Part shown: positions 30,301 to 38,471 of the stretch, piece after piece
Layout of the letters: the number at the start of each line of letters is the position of its first letter
Position numbering within the stretch: the first letter of the stretch is position 1
Origin: Desulfobacteraceae bacterium
GTDB lineage: Bacteria > Desulfobacterota > Desulfobacteria > Desulfobacterales > Desulfobacteraceae
Assembly: GCA_024226935.1 (NCBI GenBank)
Contig: JAAELK010000213.1
Location: 1 to 49,689, forward strand
Direction of reading: 5' to 3'
DNA length: 49,689 nucleotides
Position numbers and translations under genes: made by a program
Notes under the pieces: generated by a model
The model's database searches: none
What the model saw: the letters and a program-made list of their open reading frames with translations, nothing else
What the model was told of the DNA's origin: nothing

Positions 30301-31110
30301 CTAAACAGCATTAGCAGGAACAGGTACTCCCGTATGCACCTCGAGATTATGGATGCCAGAATTTTCTTTTTGAAAAGTATTTATGGTTCTCTTAAATTTG
30401 GCCGAATGCGCTACTTTTTCCCCTGCATAAACCAGGAGATTCCCATATTCACAAGTAATCTTGACATCAAAAAAACTTGCTATCAGTGATGCCTTTAAAC
30501 CACAGGCAAAAGACAAATCCTTAACTTGTCTGATACGATCATGGGTCCATTCAAAGGCTTTTCTGGAAGCACATTGACAAATAAAATCAACGGCATCTTC
30601 TTTGGAAAGTTTATCAATACTGATAACCATATCGTAAAGAGAACTGTCATTGGGATCTGCATGATATATTTTTCTAGTCCATTTTTTTCGATGGGCATCA
30701 TCCTCTATAATCCTTGCCCGGGCCATCTGCTCGGAAAAACCGTCTTGCATTTTCCTGGCCACACGACTTTCCAGTTTAGCCGTAATTCTAACTTTAAGGA
30801 CATGGGGCAAAAGACTTAAAAGAATATGCCCTGCCAGTCCATGGTAAACGATATTTCCATCGGCTACCATCTCGGTCAGTGTCGCCCTGAGATAGGCAAG
30901 ATAAACTAATTTTGTGTAGCTATACCGCTCAAAAACCCCGGGTGCATCATGAATTGCCTTTTCCAAAGTTTCTTGGGGAACATGAAACCTACCGCTTGCT
31001 TTCAACAGCAAATCCCGGCTGATAATATCGTATCCTAGTCTTTCAGCTACACCTTCAGCAACTGCTTTTCCCAGGGAAAATGATCCCCGAGAGATGGTAA
31101 TAATAGCCAT
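30301..31110 (-). CDS. cytidylate kinase-like protein, near-intact P-loop, paralogue 1
   Basis: A 269-residue cytidylate kinase-like protein. The N-terminal SRGSFSLGKAVAEGVAERLG keeps GxxxxGK but has Ala where Ser/Thr is standard, so Mg-ATP binding may be weakened. HGLAGHILL, the VRITA strand, an Arg-rich lid and SSLYDMVISIDKLSKEDAVD match the family's later motifs. A BON-like tail (about 205-262, with FDVKITCEYGNLLVYAGE) ends the protein. It follows the SLC13 transporter gene by 17 bases and precedes paralogue 2. Of the three CK-like proteins in this window it is the most likely to bind nucleotide. Function unknown. Confidence 0.8.
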   Translation of the reverse strand: MAIITISRGSFSLGKAVAEGVAERLGYDIISRDLLLKASGRFHVPQETLEKAIHDAPGVFERYSYTKLVYLAYLRATLTEMVADGNIVYHGLAGHILLSLLPHVLKVRITAKLESRVARKMQDGFSEQMARARIIEDDAHRKKWTRKIYHADPNDSSLYDMVISIDKLSKEDAVDFICQCASRKAFEWTHDRIRQVKDLSFACGLKASLIASFFDVKITCEYGNLLVYAGEKVAHSAKFKRTINTFQKENSGIHNLEVHTGVPVPANAV

Positions 31111-31127
31111 TTATAAAATTCCTTTCA

Positions 31128-32942
31128 TTAGTAAAACAAATATATCATGGTAATCATAACTACCAGGAAAAGAGCACTGATCACAGATCCTGCCTTGATA
31201 AAATCAATGGTCCGATATCGACCCGGCCCCATGTAAAGGGCATTGACCTGATGGGTGGGAAGAATAAAGGAATTACTCGTCGCCAACCCCACCACCAAAG
31301 CTGCCAGTCTCGGATCTGTATGGGTAACAAGAGCTATGTTCACCACGAGGGGAACCAGCAACACAGTCGCTCCGACATTGGAAATTACCAGGGTAAACAA
31401 GGTGGAAAGTATCCCTATGACTATCAACAAAACAATCGGTTGTACATCACCGATAATATGAAGAATAAAAGCCGCTATCCAGGCAGCAGTACCGGTTTTT
31501 TGAGTGGCAATACCCAAGGGGATCAAACCGGCCAGCAAAAAAATGGTACGCCAATCAACAGACTGATAGGCCTCGTCAATACTTAATACCTTAGTGATTA
31601 TCATACCAAGGGCTCCTGTCATTAAAGCAACAGACAAGTGAACATGAAATCCCATGACCATTGTCAAAGCCAGAACCAACCAGCCGCCTGCCCATAACGC
31701 TTTTTCCGGACGTGTATCTTCTAAATCCTGGGGCAAACTAAACAACAGTCCGCCCTCCTGGTTCAGGGCTTCCAGACGTTTCCATGTTCCATAAAAACTG
31801 ATAACATCCCCGGTCCGAAGGATAATATCATCCAGTTTAGCCCGGTAGACATCATCCTGATGGTGTATTGACAAAGGAGTAACCCTGAAACGATCATTAA
31901 AATTGTTCTTCCCCAAAGGCCGTCCCACAAAAGATGACCTGGGAGAAACAACCGCTTCCACAATACCGGAATGGGCAGGGTCAAACTCTTTATCATAGTG
32001 TTCAACAGTCTTTTTAAGCAGCATGCCTTCCTTGGCGGCCATTCTTTCCACATTTTTTTTATCACCCCATACCACTAGGTCAACACCGGACCTGATCTCG
32101 ATGTGGGGAGCAGGAGACATGGTTTTAATATCCGGGGGCTCCGTCAATGCAAGAATACTGACCAAATAACGAAGATGAATATCTCCAACCCTTACTATAT
32201 CCCGATAATCCATAAAATCATCGGAAGTTGTCAATTCATAAAAGCACGGATGCTGTGTTCCCTGTTCACAGGAGCTCTCCAAAGCATGTGCATGTTCATC
32301 ATCCTTATTTTCTGATACATCCCCCTGGGGAAGAATAAATTTTCCCAGGAAAACAAAACACAAAATACCACTTGCAACCAAAGCAAGGCCAATGGGCGTG
32401 ACATCAAACAGGCCAAAGGGTTTCAAATCAAACGGCACCAAAAGATCATTTAGAAGAATCAGGGGGGAACATCCAACCAGGGTAACCGTCCCACCAAGAA
32501 TGGCACTGAACCCAACCGGCATCAACAGACGACTCAGCGGTATTTTTTGTATTTTACTGATCCGCTGAATGGCCGGCAAAAAAAGCGCCGCAGCACCGAT
32601 ATTTTGCATAAAACTTGAGATTACCGCCACGGTACATGAGATGGCTATAATAATCCTGGAAGAACTTGTCCCGGCAATGGCTAAGACAGGTTTGACCAAT
32701 TTATTTATCATTCCTGTCTTATCAAGACCGGCACCGATGATAATAACAGCAATAATTGAGACAACAGCATTACTGCTCAATCCCATAAAGGCCTCTTTCG
32801 GTGTTACCAGATGGAGAAGCGGTAAAGCGACCATCATGAGGATGGCCACCACATCGACTCTTATCCACTCCACAATAAAAAGAAAAATTGCAAAGCTTAT
32901 CATCACCATCACTAAAATCATGTCCGGGGTCAATTGATCCAT
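31128..32942 (-). CDS. SLC13-family permease with two RCK_C (TrkA-C) domains
   Basis: Ion-transporter superfamily permease of 604 residues. Two blocks of membrane helices (about 5-200 and 415-604) flank a soluble centre with two RCK_C-type domains (about 240-310, with IEIRSGVDLVVWGD, and about 320-400, with RLDDII-like and GDVISFYGTW segments). This layout is typical of SLC13/CitT-related sulfate or dicarboxylate permeases of the SAC1/SdiA kind. MPVGFSAILGGTVTLVGCSP is the conserved helical hairpin. First gene of the sigma-54 operon, with the ribosome site GGAGAG. It leads CK-like, CK-like, receiver and kinase genes. Substrate is probably an inorganic or organic anion. Confidence 0.9.
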   Translation of the reverse strand: MDQLTPDMILVMVMISFAIFLFIVEWIRVDVVAILMMVALPLLHLVTPKEAFMGLSSNAVVSIIAVIIIGAGLDKTGMINKLVKPVLAIAGTSSSRIIIAISCTVAVISSFMQNIGAAALFLPAIQRISKIQKIPLSRLLMPVGFSAILGGTVTLVGCSPLILLNDLLVPFDLKPFGLFDVTPIGLALVASGILCFVFLGKFILPQGDVSENKDDEHAHALESSCEQGTQHPCFYELTTSDDFMDYRDIVRVGDIHLRYLVSILALTEPPDIKTMSPAPHIEIRSGVDLVVWGDKKNVERMAAKEGMLLKKTVEHYDKEFDPAHSGIVEAVVSPRSSFVGRPLGKNNFNDRFRVTPLSIHHQDDVYRAKLDDIILRTGDVISFYGTWKRLEALNQEGGLLFSLPQDLEDTRPEKALWAGGWLVLALTMVMGFHVHLSVALMTGALGMIITKVLSIDEAYQSVDWRTIFLLAGLIPLGIATQKTGTAAWIAAFILHIIGDVQPIVLLIVIGILSTLFTLVISNVGATVLLVPLVVNIALVTHTDPRLAALVVGLATSNSFILPTHQVNALYMGPGRYRTIDFIKAGSVISALFLVVMITMIYLFY

Positions 32943-33014
32943 ATTCTCTCCAGATTTAATTTCCTTATATCATTATTTGATACATACACACAATTCATTA
33001 GTCACTAATCTTTT

Positions 33015-33110
33015 TTAAAACTTTATCTTTATTTTAATCGAAGACTCACCGTTAACAACTGACATTCCAAATTCAAGACCAGGGGACAAAACCAATGCTT
33101 TCCCTATCAT
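33015..33110 (-). pseudogene. possible relic of an outer membrane barrel C-terminus
   Basis: A 31-codon minus-strand frame ends in SPGLEFGMS and SSIKIKIKF. Alternating hydrophobic residues and a terminal Phe resemble the last strands of outer membrane transporters of the MetA-phenol-degradation type. It has no ribosome site and no upstream body, and a stop codon lies just ahead. A different overlapping frame (33073-33171, 32 codons with AAGGGG upstream) could instead be a small leader ORF. Only one, or neither, is real. It lies in the long leader of the SLC13 operon. Confidence 0.3.
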
Positions 33111-33220
33111 ATGTTAATGCCCCGGAAAAAACCTGTTCATTTTCAAAAATAATCAACAACTTATGATTCATACCCCTTGGCCTTCCATGTTACCAGCTAT
33201 AATATTACAATATCTATTAC

Positions 33221-33237
33221 TGCAATATCCATGCCGA
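33221..33237 (-). promoter_or_regulatory. sigma-54 (-24/-12) promoter of the SLC13/CK-like operon
   Basis: The minus strand reads CGGCATGGATATTGCA, with GG (33234-33235) and GC (33222-33223) exactly 10 bases apart and a consensus TTGCA -12 box. The distal box differs from TGGCACG at two positions. The upstream TTGCA repeats (33315-33415) and an NtrC-type regulator gene directly upstream support it. The resulting leader to the SLC13 ATG is about 270 bases. Confidence 0.75.
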
Positions 33238-33314
33238 CCCAAATAAAAAAGTTAAACTATTGTTTTTTTTTGTTTTTTTTGTCCTGACAAACACGAATGG
33301 AAAAAAAATGAAAC

Positions 33315-33415
33315 GTTGCAGAATGCAACCCAATAACAATTTTAGAAAGGAGAATCCTTGAAGACAATAAGAGTAGAAGGGAGTGTTGCAAAAACAAAAC
33401 AGAGATGTTGCAAAA
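33315..33415. promoter_or_regulatory. upstream activator sites (GTTGCA repeats)
   Basis: GTTGCAGAATGCAAC (33315-33329) is a perfect 6-bp dyad. GTTGCAAAA recurs at 33385-33393 and 33407-33415. The cluster lies 80 to 190 bases upstream of the sigma-54 promoter, the usual distance for enhancer sites of NtrC-type activators, and ends at the stop codon of such a gene. Phased A/T tracts (33263-33280) between enhancer and promoter could bend the DNA. The bound protein is inferred to be the neighbouring regulator. Confidence 0.6.
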
Positions 33416-33424
33416 TCGAACCTA

Positions 33425-34774
33425 TCAGTCCAACCCAAATTTTTTAATTTTCCGCCATAGCGAAGCCCTGTCAATTCCTAAAATTTGTGCTGTTTTTACT
33501 TTAGTATAATTTGTATTTTCCAACAGATGTCCAATATAATCTTTTTCCAATTCGGCCAGAGTCATCATATGTTCTTTAGGACGATGGTAGGTATGCAATT
33601 CAAATTCAACCAGATCCGAAGGAAGATCACAGGCACAAATTTCATGCCCCCGGCAAATCGCAACAGCCCGTTCAAGTATATTTTCCAACTCCCTAATATT
33701 CCCGGGAAAAGCATAACTGGTTAATAATGACATCGCCCTGGATGATATTGAATTAATTTTCCGTCCTTTATTCCGGTCCAGCCTTTTGATAATATGACAG
33801 GCGAGCAGGGAAATATCTTCAGGCCGTTCTTTCAAACAGGGAAGTTTGATGTTCACAACATTGATTCGATAGTACATATCTTTTCTGAACATACCTGCCA
33901 CCACTTCAGCTTTCAAATCCTTTGCAGTGGCAGACACCACACGCAAATCAACTGGTATTGTTCGATTCCCACCAACGCGCATCAATTCTTTTTCCTGGAG
34001 AACACGCAATAACTTAACCTGCATTGAATGGGACATTTCACCAATTTCGTCAAAAAAAATAGTGCCCTTATCCGCCACTTCCAACAAACCTATTTGACTA
34101 TCAACAGCACCTGTAAATGCCCCCTTCTCATGGCCAAAAAGCTCATTATCGAGAAGAGTTTCATTGAAAGCACCACAATTTACAGACACAAAAGGTCCTT
34201 TTGCCCTAGGACTTAATGCATGTATGGAACGAGCCACCAATTCCTTACCACTACCCGAATCACCCGTAATTAACACATTGCAGTCCGTGGGAGCAATCTG
34301 ATGAATCAAAGTTTCTATCTCACAGATTTTAGGACTCTTTCCTATAATGACAGGCAAATCGGATTTTTTTTTCTTTGCAGTATTTTTTTTGTCAAATTCC
34401 CTTCGAACCTGCAATCGATTAACTGCCTTTTCAACAATTTCCAGAAATTGATCCGGGGTAAAGGGTTTTTCAAGATAATAAAACGCCCCTTCCCGCGTTG
34501 CCTCGATGGCCTTATCAATATTTGCATACCCTGTCATAAGAATTACTTCTATTGTAGGATGATGTATCTTCACATTCACCAACAGATCCATTCCATCCAT
34601 TCCAGGCATCTTCACATCTGTAATCACCAGATGGTAGTGGAAAACTTTCATCTGCTTAAGGGCGCCCAGAGGATTTGTATAGGATGAAACCTTATACCCC
34701 AACTTCTCTACAATCCTTCGCAATCGCTTGAGAGTAACAGGGTCATCATCAATAATCATAATTCTTAACGTCAT
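33425..34774 (-). CDS. NtrC-type sigma-54 response regulator
   Basis: A 449-residue enhancer-binding protein. A receiver domain (1-120, phosphoacceptor Asp53 in [12 protein letters not shown]) is followed by an AAA+ domain with Walker A GDSGSGKE, the sigma-54-contacting GAFTGA loop, an intact Walker [10 protein letters not shown] and the conserved [10 protein letters not shown] and [12 protein letters not shown] segments. A Fis-type HTH ends the protein ([20 protein letters not shown]). The ATG at 34774 has AAAAGAG upstream. It probably activates the SLC13/CK-like operon just downstream through the GTTGCA sites next to its own 3' end. Confidence 0.95.
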   Translation of the reverse strand: MTLRIMIIDDDPVTLKRLRRIVEKLGYKVSSYTNPLGALKQMKVFHYHLVITDVKMPGMDGMDLLVNVKIHHPTIEVILMTGYANIDKAIEATREGAFYYLEKPFTPDQFLEIVEKAVNRLQVRREFDKKNTAKKKKSDLPVIIGKSPKICEIETLIHQIAPTDCNVLITGDSGSGKELVARSIHALSPRAKGPFVSVNCGAFNETLLDNELFGHEKGAFTGAVDSQIGLLEVADKGTIFFDEIGEMSHSMQVKLLRVLQEKELMRVGGNRTIPVDLRVVSATAKDLKAEVVAGMFRKDMYYRINVVNIKLPCLKERPEDISLLACHIIKRLDRNKGRKINSISSRAMSLLTSYAFPGNIRELENILERAVAICRGHEICACDLPSDLVEFELHTYHRPKEHMMTLAELEKDYIGHLLENTNYTKVKTAQILGIDRASLWRKIKKFGLD

Positions 34775-34823
34775 AAACAACTCTTTTATCTTGCCTGCCT
34801 GACCTTGACAACCTTTATTCTCA

Positions 34824-34864
34824 ACCGGGATATAACTCTCACTTCCAATGAGATCAATCCCGGT
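34824..34864. promoter_or_regulatory. stable hairpin between LbH and NtrC-type genes
   Basis: ACCGGGAT and ATCCCGGT form a perfect 8-bp outer stem, with an inner CTCA/TGAG stem. It lies about 50 bases ahead of the NtrC-type gene and just after the stop of the upstream gene. No T-run follows on the minus strand. It could be an attenuator, a processing site or a weak terminator. Function not determinable. Confidence 0.45.
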
Positions 34865-34886
34865 ATCATTATTTTAAAAAAATGGA

Positions 34887-36305
34887 CTAGGGCCTGATCC
34901 TGATGGAAGGATACAGCCCTTCGTTTTCCCCTGATCGATAAGGCTGAAGCGTGCTATAGGCAATGTACTGCCCATCCTGGGCATGGCCACGACAATCCTC
35001 ATCATCATCATCACAATAGGCCCCATTGGCGACCAGAATATTTTCTATCCGGTGTTTAAATGCATCAACAAAGGCCCTGCCAGGACCTGTAAAGGTCATA
35101 TCACCAATTGTAAGGGTACCGATAAATTCATTGAGACTGTCGATGGAGATCGAATGTAATTTTAAATCCGATTCGGACCCGATAAAACCCCATATCAAAT
35201 GATTATCATCTATTTCAAGGGGATGTGATATATCAATAATAGTATGGGGCATGACAATGCACCCCTTACCTATGGTCAACCTGGCGTCCTCTTTTCCAAA
35301 CAAAAAACAATTAAACCCCACAAAAGTCTTTTGCCCTATCCTGGCATTAATTATTTTCCCCCCGTGGGCAGTTACATTCATCCCCACAAGGTTGGAATTA
35401 ACAATATAAGAATTTTCCTGGGCATTTGATCCATTTCCCATTTTGGCATTATCAAGATAGGCGCGCTGGGAAATCAATACATTTTCCCCGATTTCAGTCT
35501 TACCTTTAATTACTGAATAACGGTTTACAGCAGAACTTTCAGGAGCTTGAATAGGCTCAACCTCAACCGTTTTGAACAGATGCTCAAACTCAAACTCCTT
35601 TTCCTTTACAAAATGATAGATCAATCCCCGGGGCTGGAGAGAATCATTCACCCCGATATACTTATCCAACACCTTTTTTTGATGCGTATACATAAATTTA
35701 AATGCATCATTTTCCACCCGGATAACACCCGGTGCAATCTTCTGATGATAAAATTCCCCGGCCTGGATATAGGAAAATTCTCCCACTATACAAGAGTGCA
35801 GATTCATCAGATCCACCGTTGAAAAAGAACCTAAAAAACATCCTTCCATGGTGGAACCATGAATATTGGCATAATGGGAGGACACTGTGTTTCTAATGGT
35901 AAATTCCTCGGGGGTTTCCAGATTATGGGAATTACTGTGCACCAAAGTCTTATAAAGCAAACTTGCGGTGATGACAATGGTTTCATCTTCAACCAGGGGC
36001 AAAGGATTCTCATGATCAAAGATATCCCCTTTACGCTTTAATTCATCTCCTCGAATATCACTTTTGTAAACAGTCGACTGACTAACCATGCATTTACCTA
36101 AAAAATAACTGCCTGACATACTGGAATACTTGAAATTAAAATCAATGGGATGACGGGAGGTAATTCCATAAAAACAATAAAATTTAGACAATTTATCATA
36201 CTCAATTGCATTTTCAACAAAAGATCTTGTATCAAAATTAAATTCACGAAGATTTACATTGGCTCTACTGATAATCCTCTCATTTAAAAGCTTTACCTTT
36301 TCCAT
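34887..36305 (-). CDS. long left-handed beta-helix (hexapeptide repeat) protein
   Basis: A 472-residue protein with many imperfect hexapeptide turns, mainly about 95-200 and 270-350 (for example GKTEIGENVLISQRAYLDNA, VGMNVTAHGGKIINARIGQK, then LTIGKGCIVMPHTIID). Such beta-helices occur in acyl- and acetyltransferases and gamma-carbonic anhydrases. The N-terminus has FYCFYGITSRHPIDFNF, and the C-terminus an acidic CDDDDEDC stretch. It is too long for a simple LpxA/GlmU C-half, and I cannot name a substrate. A general 'transferase' label is all that is justified. Divergent from the PAS-type activator gene at 36527. Confidence 0.75.
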   Translation of the reverse strand: MEKVKLLNERIISRANVNLREFNFDTRSFVENAIEYDKLSKFYCFYGITSRHPIDFNFKYSSMSGSYFLGKCMVSQSTVYKSDIRGDELKRKGDIFDHENPLPLVEDETIVITASLLYKTLVHSNSHNLETPEEFTIRNTVSSHYANIHGSTMEGCFLGSFSTVDLMNLHSCIVGEFSYIQAGEFYHQKIAPGVIRVENDAFKFMYTHQKKVLDKYIGVNDSLQPRGLIYHFVKEKEFEFEHLFKTVEVEPIQAPESSAVNRYSVIKGKTEIGENVLISQRAYLDNAKMGNGSNAQENSYIVNSNLVGMNVTAHGGKIINARIGQKTFVGFNCFLFGKEDARLTIGKGCIVMPHTIIDISHPLEIDDNHLIWGFIGSESDLKLHSISIDSLNEFIGTLTIGDMTFTGPGRAFVDAFKHRIENILVANGAYCDDDDEDCRGHAQDGQYIAYSTLQPYRSGENEGLYPSIRIRP

Positions 36306-36434
36306 AAACTATATCCTTAAAACTCAAAGTAAAAATATTAAATCAAATGAAACCATCCAAAAATAAATCTTCATACCACAGGTTAAAGACAGAAGACAAC
36401 TTCATTATCCTTTGCCAAGAAAACCTATGGCTTA

Positions 36435-36450
36435 TTTATCATTTGATAAA
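36435..36450. repeat. 16-bp palindrome between divergent genes
   Basis: TTTATCA and TGATAAA (perfect 7-bp arms, 2-base centre) lie about 80 bases before the activator gene and about 130 bases before the divergent beta-helix gene. An operator is possible but unproven. The gap otherwise (36306-36526) is AT-rich without a clear promoter. Confidence 0.4.
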
Positions 36451-36526
36451 CTAGAACCAAGATGATAAGTGTACTTAAAAATTAATAATAACCTCAAATA
36501 AGGAAATATTTGTATATAAATAGATC

Positions 36527-37921
36527 ATGATTAAACTTGCCCATCCGCATATCCGTGCCCTCTTAAAAAAAAATATAGACTTTACCCATATGATCGATGA
36601 GATTCCTCTGGGAATTCTCGTACTTGATTGCGACCGCAGAGTAGTCTATCTGAACAGGTTTTTTCAAGCCCTTTCCGGAGTGTCCATAAACAGGGCTTAC
36701 GTAATTGAGTGCCGCAATATATTGAGAAGCTCGGCATGTATCACCAATTGCCCGGTCCTTACCATGGACAAAGAAAACCGATCCATCTCCTGCGAAAACG
36801 ACATGATCAATATGGACCGGCAAAAACTGCCCATCAGGACGACCGTGGCCCCTTTGCTGGATACCGACGGTAAAACTGCCGGATACATTGAAACCATAGA
36901 AGATTTACGGGTGATTGAAACCCTTGACCAGAAAAAAAGTGTGGCCTATAGCTTTGCAAAGATCATCGGCAGGAGTACAAAGATGGAAAAAATATTCCAG
37001 ACTCTGCCCATTCTTGCCCAAAGCGATACTTCCGTTCTGATCACAGGAGAAACCGGAACCGGAAAAGATCTGGTAGCTGAAGCAATTCACCAAACTTCTG
37101 AACGTGCCCCGGGGCCGTTTGTAAAAATTAATTGTGGAGCTCTTCCGGAAACCCTTCTGGAATCTGAAATATTCGGACACCAAAAAGGCGCATTTACAGG
37201 AGCCGTGGAAAACAAACCCGGACGGTTTAAATTAGCACACAACGGCACCATTTTTTTAACGGAAATAGGTGACCTGCCTCTTTCTCTCCAGGTGAAACTG
37301 TTAACCTTTCTGGATGACAAGATTATTTTCCCCTTGGGCAGCACCAAAGGATTTCATGTCAATGTAAGAATCATTGCAGCAACCCATAGAAATCTTGAAC
37401 AGATGGTGAACGATGGTCAATTCCGGAAAGATCTTCTTTTCAGGTTAAATGTGGCAAGGATCCACCTGCCGCCCCTAAGGGAAAGAGAAGGAGATATCAG
37501 ACTGTTACTGGATTATTTTTTCATCAGCTATACCCGACAGCTGGATAAAAAATTAAAGGGATTTTCCAAAACCGCCCTGATGAGACTTATGAACTATGGG
37601 TATGAAGGTAACATCCGAGAATTAAAAAATATTGTGGAGTACGCAGTCAATGTGACAAACGGCAAATTGATAGAAGTGGACAATCTGCCATCTTATCTAT
37701 TCGATCCCGTAACCTTGTTCCGGGAATCCAAACCATCCGAGCCGCCCCTGATAGACAGCCCCAGAATAAAAGAAACTGAAACATGGGCTTCCATCCAACG
37801 TAAAATGATATTGGATGCACTCAAACAAACAAAGGGCAAAAAAAGTGAAGCGGCCAAAATCCTGGGATGGGGCAGAAGCACCCTGTGGAGAAAAATAAAA
37901 CAATATAAAATTGACTCCTGA
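36527..37921 (+). CDS. PAS-domain sigma-54 activator with altered Walker B
   Basis: A 464-residue enhancer-binding protein without a receiver domain. An N-terminal PAS domain (about 20-125) holds a cysteine cluster (Cys62, 71, 75, 89) in the CRNILRSSACITNCPVL region, suggestive of a redox or metal sensor. The AAA+ domain has Walker A GETGTGKD (174-181) and GAFTGA (221-226). Its Walker B reads IFLTEIGDL, with Thr245 replacing the usual Asp. A Fis-type HTH (GKKSEAAKILGWGRSTLWRK) ends it. The ATG lacks a strong ribosome site. First of a plus-strand run of signalling genes. It is the best candidate to act on the sigma-54 promoter at 41374. Confidence 0.92.
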   Translation: MIKLAHPHIRALLKKNIDFTHMIDEIPLGILVLDCDRRVVYLNRFFQALSGVSINRAYVIECRNILRSSACITNCPVLTMDKENRSISCENDMINMDRQKLPIRTTVAPLLDTDGKTAGYIETIEDLRVIETLDQKKSVAYSFAKIIGRSTKMEKIFQTLPILAQSDTSVLITGETGTGKDLVAEAIHQTSERAPGPFVKINCGALPETLLESEIFGHQKGAFTGAVENKPGRFKLAHNGTIFLTEIGDLPLSLQVKLLTFLDDKIIFPLGSTKGFHVNVRIIAATHRNLEQMVNDGQFRKDLLFRLNVARIHLPPLREREGDIRLLLDYFFISYTRQLDKKLKGFSKTALMRLMNYGYEGNIRELKNIVEYAVNVTNGKLIEVDNLPSYLFDPVTLFRESKPSEPPLIDSPRIKETETWASIQRKMILDALKQTKGKKSEAAKILGWGRSTLWRKIKQYKIDS

Positions 37922-37955
37922 CCTGCAAAAAAACATATACATCGTTGGATCATAG

Positions 37956-38003
37956 TGATACTTATAATCATTAATATATCATTGAATCATGATTAAAGTA
38001 TCA
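37956..38003. repeat. long AT-rich inverted repeat
   Basis: TGATACTT..AATCAT and ATGATTAA..AGTATCA pair with one extra base in the left arm, centred near 37980. It lies about 35 bases after the activator stop. It could be a weak terminator hairpin (no clear T-run) or an operator ahead of the NifX-like gene. Confidence 0.45.
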
Positions 38004-38030
38004 TTATCAATTAAATTAAAAAAACTTAAA

Positions 38031-38112
38031 GCAACGCCTTGCCCCAACCTTAGGACAATGGTTTGTTTCTTGTAACACCTTGTCCCAACCTTAGGGAGTA
38101 CTCTGTTTCTTA
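38031..38112 (+). repeat. two tandem imperfect 41-bp repeats before the NifX-like gene
   Basis: CCTTGCCCCAACCTTAGG (38037-38054) and CCTTGTCCCAACCTTAGG (38078-38095) recur with a 41-base period, and the following GTTTCTT recurs too. Each unit contains a TTGYCC...GGACAA-like dyad. The second unit ends at the ATG of the NifX-like gene, so the copies lie in its leader or promoter. Roughly four helical turns separate them, suiting regulator binding on one face of the DNA. Confidence 0.6.
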
Positions 38113-38471
38113 TGATAGATAAAATAACCATCACAATCCACCAGGATCAAATCGCACCGCGCTTTGACCTGACCACTGAAATTTTAATCATTCTAATCTC
38201 AAGCAATTTAGTCGTTGAAGAAAAAAAATCCATTGTCCTTCCCAGATCTTCTGCCGATGATCTGTGTCACCTTCTAATATCGGAAAATATCAACACATTA
38301 ATCTGTGGTGCCATGGAAGATGAGTATTATCAATTCCTGAAATGGAAACAGATCAATATATTTGATTCAGTTATGGGAAGCTGGGCCACAGCATTTAAAA
38401 ACTGGCAGGAAAACACCCTGAACCCCGGTGATATTTTCTCGGACAGAATGATAGAGGGAAAACTTGTTTAA
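38112..38471 (+). CDS. NifX/NifB-type dinitrogenase cofactor domain protein
   Basis: A 119-residue single-domain protein of the dinitrogenase iron-molybdenum cofactor biosynthesis family (NifX, NafY, MTH1175-like). It has the IAPRFDLTTEILII entry strand and INTLICGAMEDEYYQFLKWK middle, with INIFDSVMGSWATAF near the end. Small members bind metal clusters or cofactors, and many occur outside nitrogen fixation. Here it leads a histidine kinase gene that it overlaps by eight bases, implying co-translation and perhaps a metal or cofactor signal. GGGAG lies 13 bases before the ATG, a loose fit. Confidence 0.8.
   Translation: MIDKITITIHQDQIAPRFDLTTEILIILISSNLVVEEKKSIVLPRSSADDLCHLLISENINTLICGAMEDEYYQFLKWKQINIFDSVMGSWATAFKNWQENTLNPGDIFSDRMIEGKLV

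Noticed and set aside
38037-38070. A possible sigma-54 promoter inside the first 41-bp repeat (TGGTTTGTTTCTTGTA)
   Set aside because: The -12 element has GT in place of the invariant GC, so I do not call it a promoter.
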